From NCBI RefSeq assembly GCF_021117425.1, contig NZ_CP088298.1, positions 3,596,001 through 3,660,000 of the forward strand: a stretch of DNA of 64,000 nt, written 5' to 3'. Of the stretch, positions 27,989 to 36,311 are shown piece by piece (position 1 is the stretch's first letter; each line of letters begins with the position of its first letter). A program made the translations under genes and the position numbers. The notes under the pieces were generated by a model. It was not told the DNA's origin. It saw nothing but the letters and a program-made list of their open reading frames with translations, and did no database searches. This DNA is from Brevibacterium zhoupengii. Its GTDB lineage: Bacteria; Actinomycetota; Actinomycetes; Actinomycetales; Brevibacteriaceae.

Positions 27989-29109
27989 CAGCTGCTCCCC
28001 ACGTTTCCGCGGCTTGCGCCACGGGTGACGCCCACTGCGTCCCAGCTTTGGACGAGCGCATCGTGGACGTCGGATCCCTCACCGAACTGGGCGATCGCCT
28101 CGGCGATGGTCAGGGCTGCGAAGCCCGCGAAATCGGTGCGCGTGGTGATGTCATCTCCGGTCAGCACGGAGTACCAGACCTGCCCCACGGTCTCCCAGGC
28201 CTGGCCGCCGAGGCGGGTGGCCGCGAGTGCGAACGCGCGGTTGGGGATTCCGGAATTGAGGTGGACCCCGCCGTTGTCCGAATCGGTGGTGACGTAGCGG
28301 TCCATGTGATCGGGCTGGGGATCCTTGCCGAGAACATCGTCGTCGTAGGCGGTGCCGGGCTCGAGCATGGAGCGCAGGGCCTGGCCGGTGACCTCGGGGG
28401 TGAAGATGCCAGCACCGATGAGCCAGGAGGCATCTCCGGCGGCCTGCCCGGAATCATGCTGTTCGGTCAGGGCGCCGAAGACATCGGCGCAGTGCTCGTT
28501 GAGGGCTCCGGGCTGTCCTAAGTACTCGAGATCGGCGGTGTGGCTGATGACGCCGTGACTGAGTTCGTGGCCGATGATCGACAGCGACCCGGTGAAGCCG
28601 GTGAAGACCTCGTCGTCACCGTCGCCGAAGACCATGAGCCGACCGTCGAAGAAGGCGTTGTCGTAGTCCTGGCCGTAGTGGACGCTGGCAATGAGCGGCA
28701 TCCCCTTGCCATCGAGCGAATTGCGCTCGAAGGCCTCGGCGAAGAGCGAATAGGAGGCTCCGAGACCGTCGTAGGCCTCATTGACCGCCTCGTCGGACAC
28801 CGCCTCCTCGCCCTCGCTGCGCACAAGTGCTCCCGGCAGGGTCTCGGTGCCCTGCGCGTCATGGATGAGGCGATTCACCCCGGCACTGGCGCCGGTGACC
28901 TGAGACCCCATCGCGGCCTCGGAATCCTGCGCTCCCCCATCGGGCTTGGCCACCGGCGTATAGCGCAGCCCCTCGGCGCGCAGGTTGCGGCAGGACTCAT
29001 CGGAGACCTGGCAGCTGCGTGCGGCGCGGGCGGCTCGGGGGAACTTCTCGCCTCCGCGTTCGGCGATCGCATCGAGCAGGTAGGGCGGAATGACATCTCG
29101 AATGCTCAT
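27985..29109 (-). CDS. Protealysin-like M4 zinc metalloprotease (no signal peptide)
   Basis: A 374-residue thermolysin-family protease. The short propeptide has the PPYLL motif (VIPPYLLDAIAERG, about 7-20) typical of protealysin-like precursors. Catalytic zinc motif HELSH at 181-185, third ligand E205 (NEHCADVFG), and the substrate-binding His in GGVHLNSGIPNRAF. There is no secretion signal, so it is expected inside the cell or to be released by another route. The start at 29109 is set by the PPL-type N-terminus. It is transcribed away from the ArsR regulator and translationally coupled to its emfourin inhibitor, which would keep it inactive in the cytoplasm. Confidence 0.93.
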   Translation of the reverse strand: MSIRDVIPPYLLDAIAERGGEKFPRAARAARSCQVSDESCRNLRAEGLRYTPVAKPDGGAQDSEAAMGSQVTGASAGVNRLIHDAQGTETLPGALVRSEGEEAVSDEAVNEAYDGLGASYSLFAEAFERNSLDGKGMPLIASVHYGQDYDNAFFDGRLMVFGDGDDEVFTGFTGSLSIIGHELSHGVISHTADLEYLGQPGALNEHCADVFGALTEQHDSGQAAGDASWLIGAGIFTPEVTGQALRSMLEPGTAYDDDVLGKDPQPDHMDRYVTTDSDNGGVHLNSGIPNRAFALAATRLGGQAWETVGQVWYSVLTGDDITTRTDFAGFAALTIAEAIAQFGEGSDVHDALVQSWDAVGVTRGASRGNVGSSW

Positions 29110-29155
29110 ATGACCAGGGTGCCACCTCTGCCCCCGCGTCGACCAGGAAAATTCG

Positions 29156-29201
29156 TGCAAACTTTCCCTTGCAAAGGATTCTTTGCAAGCGTATCTTTGC
29201 A
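29156..29201. promoter_or_regulatory. Nested operator and promoter between the M4 protease and ArsR-type genes
   Basis: Inner dyad TTGCAAAG-gatt-CTTTGCAA (29169-29188) and outer half-sites TGCAAA (29156-29161) and TTTGCA (29196-29201) share exactly the same centre (29178.5). For the plus strand, TTGCAA at 29169-29174 and TATCTT at 29192-29197 form a -35/-10 pair with a 17-bp spacer, and the ATG follows the -10 box by 6 nt, so the regulator's own promoter is covered by the operator. Confidence 0.78.
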
Positions 29202-29203
29202 TT

Positions 29204-29833
29204 ATGACCGATTCGCAGCCCGACCCTCAGCCCGGCTCTCACCCCGATCACACACGCAGAATCGAATCCTCAGCACTCAAGGGACTCGCCCACCCACTGC
29301 GGATGGCGATCTATGATGCGCTGGCGAAATACGGCCCGCAGACGGCGACGACGCTGGCCGGCAGGCTCGGCGAATCCACAGGTTCGACCAGCTATCACCT
29401 GCGTCAGCTCGCTCGGCATGACTTCATCCGGCAGGTCAAGAGCAGCACCGGAGGCAGAGACAAGTGGTGGGAGCGCATCCCCGGGGCGGTCACCGTCCCC
29501 TCGCGGAACGAGAGTCGAGATTCCGCGGCCCATGCTGCTGCCGACTTCGTCATCCGAGAGTGGAACCGCAGCAGCGCCCGGGCGCTCGAGGACTTCGTCA
29601 TCGGATCCACAGACGAGGATCGCCTGTCCGCTGAATGGTTGGAGGCCGCGGACAACACGACCAGTTATCTTCACCTGACGTCGGAGCAGCTTGCCGAGGT
29701 CGCGAAGCGCTTCCACGACACAACCCAGTCGCTCATCGACGAGTTCCGGGGCCGCAACGACCCCGGATCCCGTCCCGTGCAGATCCAGTTCAATGCCTTC
29801 CCCCTGATCGATGGAGAGGAAACACCATCATGA
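29204..29833 (+). CDS. ArsR-family winged-helix regulator
   Basis: A 209-residue regulator. Winged helix about 25-100 (LKGLAHPLRMAIYDALAKYG, then GSTSYHLRQLARHDFIRQVK as recognition helix and wing), followed by a helical C-terminal domain (about 120-205) of the kind seen in larger ArsR-type repressors. There is no Cys-based metal site, so it is not a classic arsenic sensor. The start MTDSQPD at 29204 follows TATCTT by 6 nt (leaderless), which rules out the upstream ATG at 29183 inside the operator. It likely represses itself and the divergent M4 protease-emfourin genes. Its stop overlaps the next gene (ATGA). Confidence 0.87.
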   Translation: MTDSQPDPQPGSHPDHTRRIESSALKGLAHPLRMAIYDALAKYGPQTATTLAGRLGESTGSTSYHLRQLARHDFIRQVKSSTGGRDKWWERIPGAVTVPSRNESRDSAAHAAADFVIREWNRSSARALEDFVIGSTDEDRLSAEWLEAADNTTSYLHLTSEQLAEVAKRFHDTTQSLIDEFRGRNDPGSRPVQIQFNAFPLIDGEETPS

Positions 29834-30201
29834 GCACCTTGCTCACCCCGATCCGACCACCGACCTTCCAGCGAGGGCCCGGCAGGATCGTCGAACGCAC
29901 GACCACCACCACCCGCGAGATCTTCCTCGACGACCCGATACCAACGCCACCCGGACCAAGGACGCCCTCCCCGCACAGTCCCAGGACGGCAGACGATCTG
30001 CTGACACACCCGTCCGAGCTGCAGCGCTCCGAGATGCAACTCCGCGGGCTCAATCGGGTCATGGTGCGCCTCGGCGTGTGGCTGATCGCAGCAGGCCGCA
30101 GGCACGCGCTTCGCCCGGCAGCCCGGGCGGATGAGATCGCCCGCAGGCTCGATGATGCGAAGGCCCACAATATGAGGCACTTCAGCGGCCTCCCGTACTG
30201 A
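29830..30201 (+). CDS. Small unknown protein co-translated with the ArsR-type regulator
   Basis: A 123-residue protein not recognised. The N-terminal half is Pro/Thr/Arg-rich and probably disordered. The C-terminal half is helical and basic, with an amphipathic stretch (MVRLGVWLIAAGRRHAL, about 76-92) and a charged helix (ADEIARRLDDAKAH). Its ATG overlaps the regulator's stop by 4 nt. In many related loci the second gene of such an operon is a transporter; here it is not. A membrane-associated or partner role is possible. Confidence 0.7.
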   Translation: MSTLLTPIRPPTFQRGPGRIVERTTTTTREIFLDDPIPTPPGPRTPSPHSPRTADDLLTHPSELQRSEMQLRGLNRVMVRLGVWLIAAGRRHALRPAARADEIARRLDDAKAHNMRHFSGLPY

Positions 30202-30217
30202 ACTCAGGCTCCTGAAC

Positions 30218-31426
30218 TCACGCTTCCACCTCGGTGGCGGTGGACGTTTCGTCTCCCTTCGGAGTTGCCACGATGAGGGTGATGACGATGATGATCATGA
30301 AGAAGGTCGTGAGGAACGTCGGAACCGGGATGATCGGGTCACAGAGCACGAGGACGGCGCACACCGGGATGACCGTGTTGACGACCCCTCCGGCGTTGGC
30401 CCTGATCGCCAGCAGCCACACGCCGAGGACGAAGACCGCGACCGGCACGGACACCGTGAAGGTTGCGAGCACCGGGTCAAGAGCGCTGTTGCCCAGCTGC
30501 GAATCGACTTCGATGCCCACCCCAGCCGAGAATGCTCCGGCGGCAGCGAAGATGACGTAGTGGCCGTAGCCGTAGGTGAGCGAACCGCCGAAGCTGCCGA
30601 TCGCGCGGTGGTGAGGTGGCCAGAAGTAGATCCACCACATCGACGCGGTCACAAGCAGGCTGAGGATGCCCAGAGACACCAGCGAGACGAGGTCATCGCT
30701 GTCCTCGAACGCTCCAAACACCGCATTCGCCGAGGCCAGCATGGACTCGCCGAGGACGATGATCGTGAAGCAGCCATAGCGTTCGGTGATGTGCTCCGGA
30801 TGCCAGGGTGTCGTCCCCCGCGCTTCCGCGATGACGGGAATGGCCACCTCGGCGAGGACGAGAATGAGGAACCCGGCCAATGAGATCGCCGGATCATCAA
30901 TGCTCATCCACGCCACCCACAGCACCTGCACGATGCCGATTCCGCAGGCGTAGGTCAGCGTCGCCGCTCGCGCCTTGCCTGCATGGCGTGCCGCGCGCAG
31001 CCACTGTGCGATCATGACAACTCGCATGAGGACGTAGCCGAGGACGAGGATGAGGAAGTTCTCGTCGGCAAAGACCGGTCCGATGCCCGCGGCCAGGATG
31101 AGCACCCCGCCCATCTGCACGATCGTCATCACCCGGTAGAGCCAGTCGTCGGTATCGAACGAGGTCGCGAACCACGTGAAGTTCATCCACGCCCACCAGA
31201 TCGCGAAGAAGATCATGAGGTACTTGCCCAGACCGTCGCCGAGGTGGCCGGCAGTGACCGTGTCATGGAGATTGGACGCGGCGATGGACACCGCGATGAC
31301 GAACACGAGGTCGAAGAAGAGCTCGAGCGAACTGGCCGCACGAGAGTCCTCACCGGGGTCTCGGGGGCGCATCGGGGTCAGCCGAAATCTGTTCGGCTGC
31401 ACCGCTGAGTTGTTCACATCGATCAC
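30218..31426 (-). CDS. ltrA: Low temperature requirement protein A (LtrA) family membrane protein
   Basis: A 402-residue protein with about eleven membrane segments. The family motif SSLELFFDLVFVIAVSIAAS lies near residue 32, ITERYGCFTIIVLGES near residue 215, and WWIYFW near residue 265, as in LtrA proteins first linked to growth of Listeria at low temperature. Biochemical function is unknown. The frame opens with GTG at 31426 and a second GTG lies 3 codons later; no strong Shine-Dalgarno decides between them. Monocistronic. Confidence 0.9.
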   Translation of the reverse strand: MIDVNNSAVQPNRFRLTPMRPRDPGEDSRAASSLELFFDLVFVIAVSIAASNLHDTVTAGHLGDGLGKYLMIFFAIWWAWMNFTWFATSFDTDDWLYRVMTIVQMGGVLILAAGIGPVFADENFLILVLGYVLMRVVMIAQWLRAARHAGKARAATLTYACGIGIVQVLWVAWMSIDDPAISLAGFLILVLAEVAIPVIAEARGTTPWHPEHITERYGCFTIIVLGESMLASANAVFGAFEDSDDLVSLVSLGILSLLVTASMWWIYFWPPHHRAIGSFGGSLTYGYGHYVIFAAAGAFSAGVGIEVDSQLGNSALDPVLATFTVSVPVAVFVLGVWLLAIRANAGGVVNTVIPVCAVLVLCDPIIPVPTFLTTFFMIIIVITLIVATPKGDETSTATEVEA

Positions 31427-31604
31427 CTTCGCAGAGTGCCGTGGGCGGGACGGGTCTTCGCTGGCAACAGTGTAGACCTCCCTCCGGCAACCTCCCCTGC
31501 CACGGTTGGGTCCGTCGCGCGCCGCCGCTGGGTTCGTCGCGCAGCACTCACGGGCAGATCGGTGCGCAGATCCGTCCAGCGGAGCGCGCGTTTAGACTGG
31601 CCAG

Positions 31605-32900
31605 GTGCTCAAACCCATCATGTGGCCGGTCCTCGCACCGTCGCTCCTCTTCGCCGTCGGATTGGGCGCGATCCTTCCGGTCATGGTCCTCGGAGCGCTC
31701 AACCTGGGGTCAAGCTCGTCCTTCGCCGCCGCTATCGTCGGCATCATGGGGGCAGTCTCCCTTGCCGCAACGGTGCCGGCGGGGATTCTCGTCGACCGTC
31801 TCGGCGATTTCCGGGCCATGCTCGTGGCCACGGTCGTCGCGGTCGTGGTCCTCGGTGGGATCGTCGCCGCGTTCCTCTGGGACTCCCCCGCCTCGCTGAT
31901 CCTCTACACGGTCGCGCTCATGCTCTTCGCGCCGGTCTCCGATGTGTGGAATCTGGCCCGGCAAGCCGTCGTCGCCGAGGTGATGCCGCCGCAGGACCTC
32001 TCGAGGGCTATGACCGCGCTGGGCGGCACACAGCGGGTGGGAAATCTCATCGGACCGATCGTCGGAGCCGGCCTCATGCTCGTCTTTCCGCTCTGGTCGG
32101 TCTTTGCGTTCTCCGGCGTCGTCTCGGTCGCAGCCATCGTCATCATGGCTCTGCCCATCGCCCAGATTCCCGGGTATTCGGATCGTGGGAGCCCGCTTCC
32201 TCCGCATACTTCGAACGCGAATTCGTCTGTCCACGGTCCTTCAAGCGCCGAGGCAGCGCCAGACCCTGCCCTCGCCGAGGTGGTTACACCGAAGTCCCGA
32301 AAGCCGCCTCGTCCTCGTCTCGAGGTGAGGTGGAAGGCCGTGATCCTCGTCGGGATCTCGATGATCGCCCTGACCGTGGCCAGGTCGGCCCAACCTGTGG
32401 TGATCCAGCTGTGGGGCGTCGAGATCGGACTGGAAGAGTCCGCGATCTCCCTGCTCATCGCCTTCGGGTCGGGCCTCGAGCTCATCTTCATGTTCCTCGG
32501 CGCCTACATCAAGGACCACATCGGCCGGACCACGACGATGGTGGCATGCCTGACGATCTTCGGATCCGGCTTCGTGATCATGGTGCTGCGTCCGGATCTG
32601 GCCGGGATGATCGCGGCCGCTGCGATCATGGCCGTGGGCAACGGGCTGGGGGCTGGAATCAATATGACGATCGGCGCCGATCTGTCTCCGGTCATCGGAC
32701 GCGCCCGTTTTCTCGGGATCTGGGCGATCTTCTCCAACGGCGGCAAACTGGCGGGCCCGACCGTCGTCTCTCTGGTCATCACCATCGCCTCGCTGCGCCT
32801 CGGAGTCATGTTCCCAGGACTCTTCGCCATCCTCGGCGCCGTCTGGATCATCATCTGGTCCAAGCAGATCGGCCTGCCCGGCAGGATGCGGCGAGGTTGA
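31605..32900 (+). CDS. MFS transporter
   Basis: A 431-residue protein with 12 predicted membrane helices split 6+6 by a hydrophilic central loop (about 195-245). Motif-A-like DRLGDFRAM follows helix 2 and KDHIGRTTT is its equivalent in the second half. This fits a drug or metabolite exporter of the major facilitator superfamily; substrate unknown. The start is GTG at 31605, preceded by TAGACT with a 6-nt gap and no Shine-Dalgarno, so the mRNA is probably leaderless. Confidence 0.9.
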   Translation: MLKPIMWPVLAPSLLFAVGLGAILPVMVLGALNLGSSSSFAAAIVGIMGAVSLAATVPAGILVDRLGDFRAMLVATVVAVVVLGGIVAAFLWDSPASLILYTVALMLFAPVSDVWNLARQAVVAEVMPPQDLSRAMTALGGTQRVGNLIGPIVGAGLMLVFPLWSVFAFSGVVSVAAIVIMALPIAQIPGYSDRGSPLPPHTSNANSSVHGPSSAEAAPDPALAEVVTPKSRKPPRPRLEVRWKAVILVGISMIALTVARSAQPVVIQLWGVEIGLEESAISLLIAFGSGLELIFMFLGAYIKDHIGRTTTMVACLTIFGSGFVIMVLRPDLAGMIAAAAIMAVGNGLGAGINMTIGADLSPVIGRARFLGIWAIFSNGGKLAGPTVVSLVITIASLRLGVMFPGLFAILGAVWIIIWSKQIGLPGRMRRG

Positions 32901-33009
32901 GCCGAGCCCGGATCGGCCCTGAGAATCGGCGAGCACCGATTAGGCTGGTGACGACCGGTCCCTGACGGACACAACGCCGGGGAACACCGCTGCCTAAGGA
33001 GAGATGTTC

Positions 33010-35025
33010 ATGGCCGCCCTCGACTTCGGAGCCTATGTTCTGCTGGGCATTGCCGCCATGCTGTTCCTCCTCCTGCAGTCATGGCTTGCCGCGACTGTGG
33101 TGCGCCGCGTCGTCGGCGTCCCGACAGGATGGCCGCGGACCATCGGGGTGGGACTGGTGATGAGCGCTGTCATGGCCCTGACCGTGCAGTATCTCTACCG
33201 TGCCGGGACGGGACAGAACGCTGGCGGCCTCGAGGTGGCACCCGGTGTCGCACTCCTGCTCCTGCTGCTGGCGACCGGGTGGATCTTCGCTCTGGGCGTC
33301 GGCGTCCTCGTCGTCATCGAAGCCGCCTTCCCGACAGGCTCGGTGCCCGGCCCACAGTCTCTGTTCTTCGGCTGGAAGGCGCGCAGGCGGCGCGGTCGAC
33401 GCTACGCCGAAGTCATCTCGATCGCGGTGCGCCACGGCCTGGGTTCACAGATCCGCGGCTTCGGCCGGGGTGCTTCCCGTGACCGTGAGGCCAAGACGGC
33501 GCGAGCGTTGAAGAACTCGCTCTCGGAAGCCGGAGTCACGTTCGTCAAGCTCGGACAGATGCTCTCCACCCGGCGTGATGTGCTGCCTCCCGCCTACGTC
33601 CACGAACTGGAGCTGCTGCAGACGCAGGTCTCCCCCGAACCCTGGTCGGTCATCGAACCGGCGATCATCGAGCGCATGGGCAAACCCTTAAGCGACGTGT
33701 TCTCCCGCATCGACGCCACACCCCTGGCGGCAGCCTCGGTGGCACAGGTCCATGAGGCCACACTGCTCGACGGCACCGATGTCATCGTCAAGGTCCAACG
33801 GCCCAAGGCCCTCAACCAGGTCAATCAGGACCTCGACATCATCCTGCGTCTGGCCAGCTGGCTGAACAAGACCACCGTGTGGGGTCAGGATCTGGGGATC
33901 GAGAAGCTGGCGAAGGGATTCGCCAGCTCCCTCGAGGAGGAGCTGGACTATCGGATCGAGCTCAGCAATATGCGTGCCATCGAGGACAGTCTTCGGCGCT
34001 CGGGCACGTTCTCCGTGACAGTGCCCCACAGCTATCCGGAGCTCTCGAGCGAGAGGCTCCTCATCATGGACAAACTGCCCGGGCGTCCGGTGTCCTCGGC
34101 GGGGAAGATCCTGGCTGAACTCTCCGCGAAGGAACGCAAAGGCCTGGCCACCACTTTGCTGGGAGCCACACTCGAACAGATCATCACCGACGGCGTCTTC
34201 CACGCAGACCTGCATTCGGGCAACATCTTCATCATGCCCGACGGCGGTTTGGGGCTCCTGGACTTCGGGGCTGTCGGCAGGCTCGACCCTGGAACACAGA
34301 CGGCACTAGGCCTCATGCTCTACTCGATTGACCAGAACGACAGCGCCGGCGCCACGGACTCCATCATCGAACTCCTCGGCCGCCCAGAGAATCTCGACGA
34401 TCGGGCCGTTGAACGTGCCGTCGGCGAACTGCTCACCCGCTACGGCGGCGGAAGCCAGTCCTATGACGGGCAGAAGCTCTTCGACGACCTGTTCAACCTG
34501 GTCCTGGCCCACCGATTCTCGGTCCCGGCCCCGATCAGTGCGGCCTTCCGGGCGCTGGCCTCGGTCGAGGGAGCACTCCTGGTCATCGATCCCAGCTTCG
34601 ACGTCGTCGCCGTGGCCCGCAACGAGGGCAACCGCCTCATGCGCAGCAAGCTGAAGTCGACGAAGATCACCGATGAACTCCAGCGTCGCGCGATGCAGAT
34701 CCTGCCGATGATCGACCGTCTGCCTCGGCGGCTCAACAAGATCACCGAGGACCTCGAGCAGGGCCGCTTCTCGATGAACATGCGCGTGCTGGAGAACCCT
34801 TCCGATCGACGGTTCCTCACGAGCCTGTTCCAGCAGCTCATCGTCGCCGTCCTCGCCGGAGCCGCCGTCTTGGGATCGATCATGCTCATCACCAGCGAAG
34901 AGGGACCGCTGCTGACCGAAGGCATCCACCTGTACGCATTCTTCGGATTCGTCCTGCTCTTCGGCGGCTTCGTGCTGAGCATGCGCTCCCTCATGCTCGT
35001 GTTCAAACGCGGCGTCGACAGCTAG
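33010..35025 (+). CDS. ABC1/UbiB-family atypical kinase with membrane segments
   Basis: A 671-residue protein: three N-terminal membrane helices (about 1-110), an ABC1 kinase-like domain (about 140-560) and two C-terminal membrane helices (about 608-665). Family motifs: K180-L-G-Q (the KxGQ motif), Ala-rich loop PLAAASVAQVHEA, lysine in VIVKVQRP, catalytic HADLHSGN (D400) and LLDFG (D418). UbiB/COQ8 homologues are ATPases tied to quinone and lipid metabolism; N-terminal membrane helices are unusual compared with UbiB. Start: AAGGAG at 32997-33001 is 8 nt before the second ATG (33010) but only 2 nt before the first (33004), so 33010 is preferred. Confidence 0.88.
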   Translation: MAALDFGAYVLLGIAAMLFLLLQSWLAATVVRRVVGVPTGWPRTIGVGLVMSAVMALTVQYLYRAGTGQNAGGLEVAPGVALLLLLLATGWIFALGVGVLVVIEAAFPTGSVPGPQSLFFGWKARRRRGRRYAEVISIAVRHGLGSQIRGFGRGASRDREAKTARALKNSLSEAGVTFVKLGQMLSTRRDVLPPAYVHELELLQTQVSPEPWSVIEPAIIERMGKPLSDVFSRIDATPLAAASVAQVHEATLLDGTDVIVKVQRPKALNQVNQDLDIILRLASWLNKTTVWGQDLGIEKLAKGFASSLEEELDYRIELSNMRAIEDSLRRSGTFSVTVPHSYPELSSERLLIMDKLPGRPVSSAGKILAELSAKERKGLATTLLGATLEQIITDGVFHADLHSGNIFIMPDGGLGLLDFGAVGRLDPGTQTALGLMLYSIDQNDSAGATDSIIELLGRPENLDDRAVERAVGELLTRYGGGSQSYDGQKLFDDLFNLVLAHRFSVPAPISAAFRALASVEGALLVIDPSFDVVAVARNEGNRLMRSKLKSTKITDELQRRAMQILPMIDRLPRRLNKITEDLEQGRFSMNMRVLENPSDRRFLTSLFQQLIVAVLAGAAVLGSIMLITSEEGPLLTEGIHLYAFFGFVLLFGGFVLSMRSLMLVFKRGVDS

Positions 35026-35062
35026 GGCGTTCGCCTCAAAACACCGGCAAACTCAGCGAAGG

Positions 35063-35104
35063 GACCCCGCGTTCTGCAACAATCTGCAGAACGCGGGGTC
35101 TCTC
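35063..35104 (+). terminator. Terminator after the ABC1-type kinase
   Basis: A perfect 16-bp stem (35063-35078 with 35085-35100), 6-nt loop, then tctctctc. It lies between convergent genes and may work on both strands. Confidence 0.85.
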
Positions 35105-35127
35105 TCACCGGGAGCCTTCTCTCAGGC

Positions 35128-35823
35128 TCAGGAGGCGGGGACCTCGAACTCAGAGCTGAATTCGGGGACCTTCTTGTCCTCTCCGAGCACCTTCGCCTCG
35201 GGGCGCAGGTAGGTTCCCTTGAGCACGTCGGCTGTTTCACTCACGTAGATCGGAACGTAGCCCGTGTGCTCTCCATCGCGACGAGGCGCGAGGTCGAAAT
35301 ACTCAAAACCGGCATCTTTGAGTTCGGCTTTGGCACTCGATGCGTAATTGGCCTCTTCGCCGCCGCTGTCGAGGTAGAAGTCCGATGAGCTGATGGTCCC
35401 GCCGTAGCTGTCGCCCGGTTCCACCTTCACCTCGATGTAGACCATCTCCCCATCAGGGTTGTCGGCGGCTTCGTAGTACTCAGTGGGGTTGTTGCGCACC
35501 GCAGACACGATGGTGATGACGTCCCCGGTCTCCTCGTCGGTGAATTCTGTGCCGATCTTCACCTCAGCGCCCTCGGCCTTGCTGCTCGTGCCTTCGGCCT
35601 CGTCCGTCTCTGTAGTCTCGGCCGCAGTCTCGTCCGTGGTCTCTTCTGCCGGCTCTTCGGCTTCGAGGGCTTCGCCCTGCGTTTGGCTGGACGTCGCGTC
35701 CTCGGGGGCTTCATCCGCCGCCGTGTCATTGCTGCCGCAGGCTGACAGTGCCAGGACGGCGGCAAAGGCCAAGGCGGAAGTCTGGGTGAGGATTCGGGCT
35801 GAGTGGCGTCCGGTGCGGTTCAT
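35128..35823 (-). CDS. Lipoprotein with C-terminal immunoglobulin-like (DUF4352-like) domain
   Basis: A 231-residue secreted protein with lipobox LALSAC (lipidated Cys near residue 29), a long Glu/Thr/Ala-rich linker (about 35-90) and a C-terminal beta-domain (about 90-225) with the TxEDxGDVITIVSAVRNN-like and EMVYIEVKVEPGD patterns common in DUF4352 lipoproteins. It would be tethered to the outer face of the membrane. The start at 35823 (MNRTGRHS) is preferred to 35841 because AAAGGGA lies 6 nt upstream. Function unknown. Confidence 0.82.
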   Translation of the reverse strand: MNRTGRHSARILTQTSALAFAAVLALSACGSNDTAADEAPEDATSSQTQGEALEAEEPAEETTDETAAETTETDEAEGTSSKAEGAEVKIGTEFTDEETGDVITIVSAVRNNPTEYYEAADNPDGEMVYIEVKVEPGDSYGGTISSSDFYLDSGGEEANYASSAKAELKDAGFEYFDLAPRRDGEHTGYVPIYVSETADVLKGTYLRPEAKVLGEDKKVPEFSSEFEVPAS

Positions 35824-36039
35824 CGGGTTCCCTTTCGACATGATGGGCGCTGCATGAGCTGCGTGATTGACGGCTCATTGGCCCTGACAAGGAAAGACTC
35901 TATGGCCGAGAGCCCGAGGAACAGGTGATGATCACAGCACACCGCGTAGCAGATCTGCCACAACTGGCCCGGCACATGCTTGGCGCACCCGTGACGGGTG
36001 GAGGCGTTAGCGTGACGCCCCCGCACCGCGGCAGAAAAG

Positions 36040-36073
36040 AACCGGGCCAGACAGTTCACTGTCTGGCCCGGTT
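36040..36073 (-). terminator. Terminator after tRNA-Thr
   Basis: A perfect 15-bp stem (36040-36054 with 36059-36073) and 4-nt loop immediately follow the tRNA 3' end on the minus strand, then TTCTTTTCT. Confidence 0.88.
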
Positions 36074-36076
36074 ATG

Positions 36077-36152
36077 TGGAGCCCCCCATCGGACTCGAAC
36101 CGATGACCTTCGCTTTACAAGAGCGGTGCTCTACCAACTGAGCTAGGGAGGC
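36077..36152 (-). tRNA. tRNA-Thr (anticodon TGT)
   Basis: A 76-nt cloverleaf including an encoded CCA end. Acceptor GCCTCCC pairs with GGGGGGC (one T-G), D arm GCTC...GAGC, anticodon loop CTTGTAA with TGT (reads ACA and other ACN codons), T arm ATCGG-TTCGAGT-CCGAT. The outermost anticodon-stem pair is a C-A mismatch. It is transcribed alone and followed directly by a terminator. Confidence 0.97.
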
Positions 36153-36311
36153 GTGGCGGCGAAACGATGCCGTCTGCGCCAACACGATAGTAGTCCATTC
36201 ACCTTCGCGGCGACAAAACGGACGCGAAGGGAACTTCACCGTACGGACTTCACGTCCGAGCATCGGTCGACTGCCACCTCGGCGGCGGTCGACCGATGCG
36301 CGTGGAGTGAG

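Noticed and set aside
31436..32965. 509-residue open frame over the MFS gene
   Set aside because: Out-of-frame shadow of the transporter with an Arg-rich composition.
35128..35841. Longer start of the lipoprotein at 35841
   Set aside because: The Shine-Dalgarno is placed for the ATG at 35823, and the signal peptide is normal from there.
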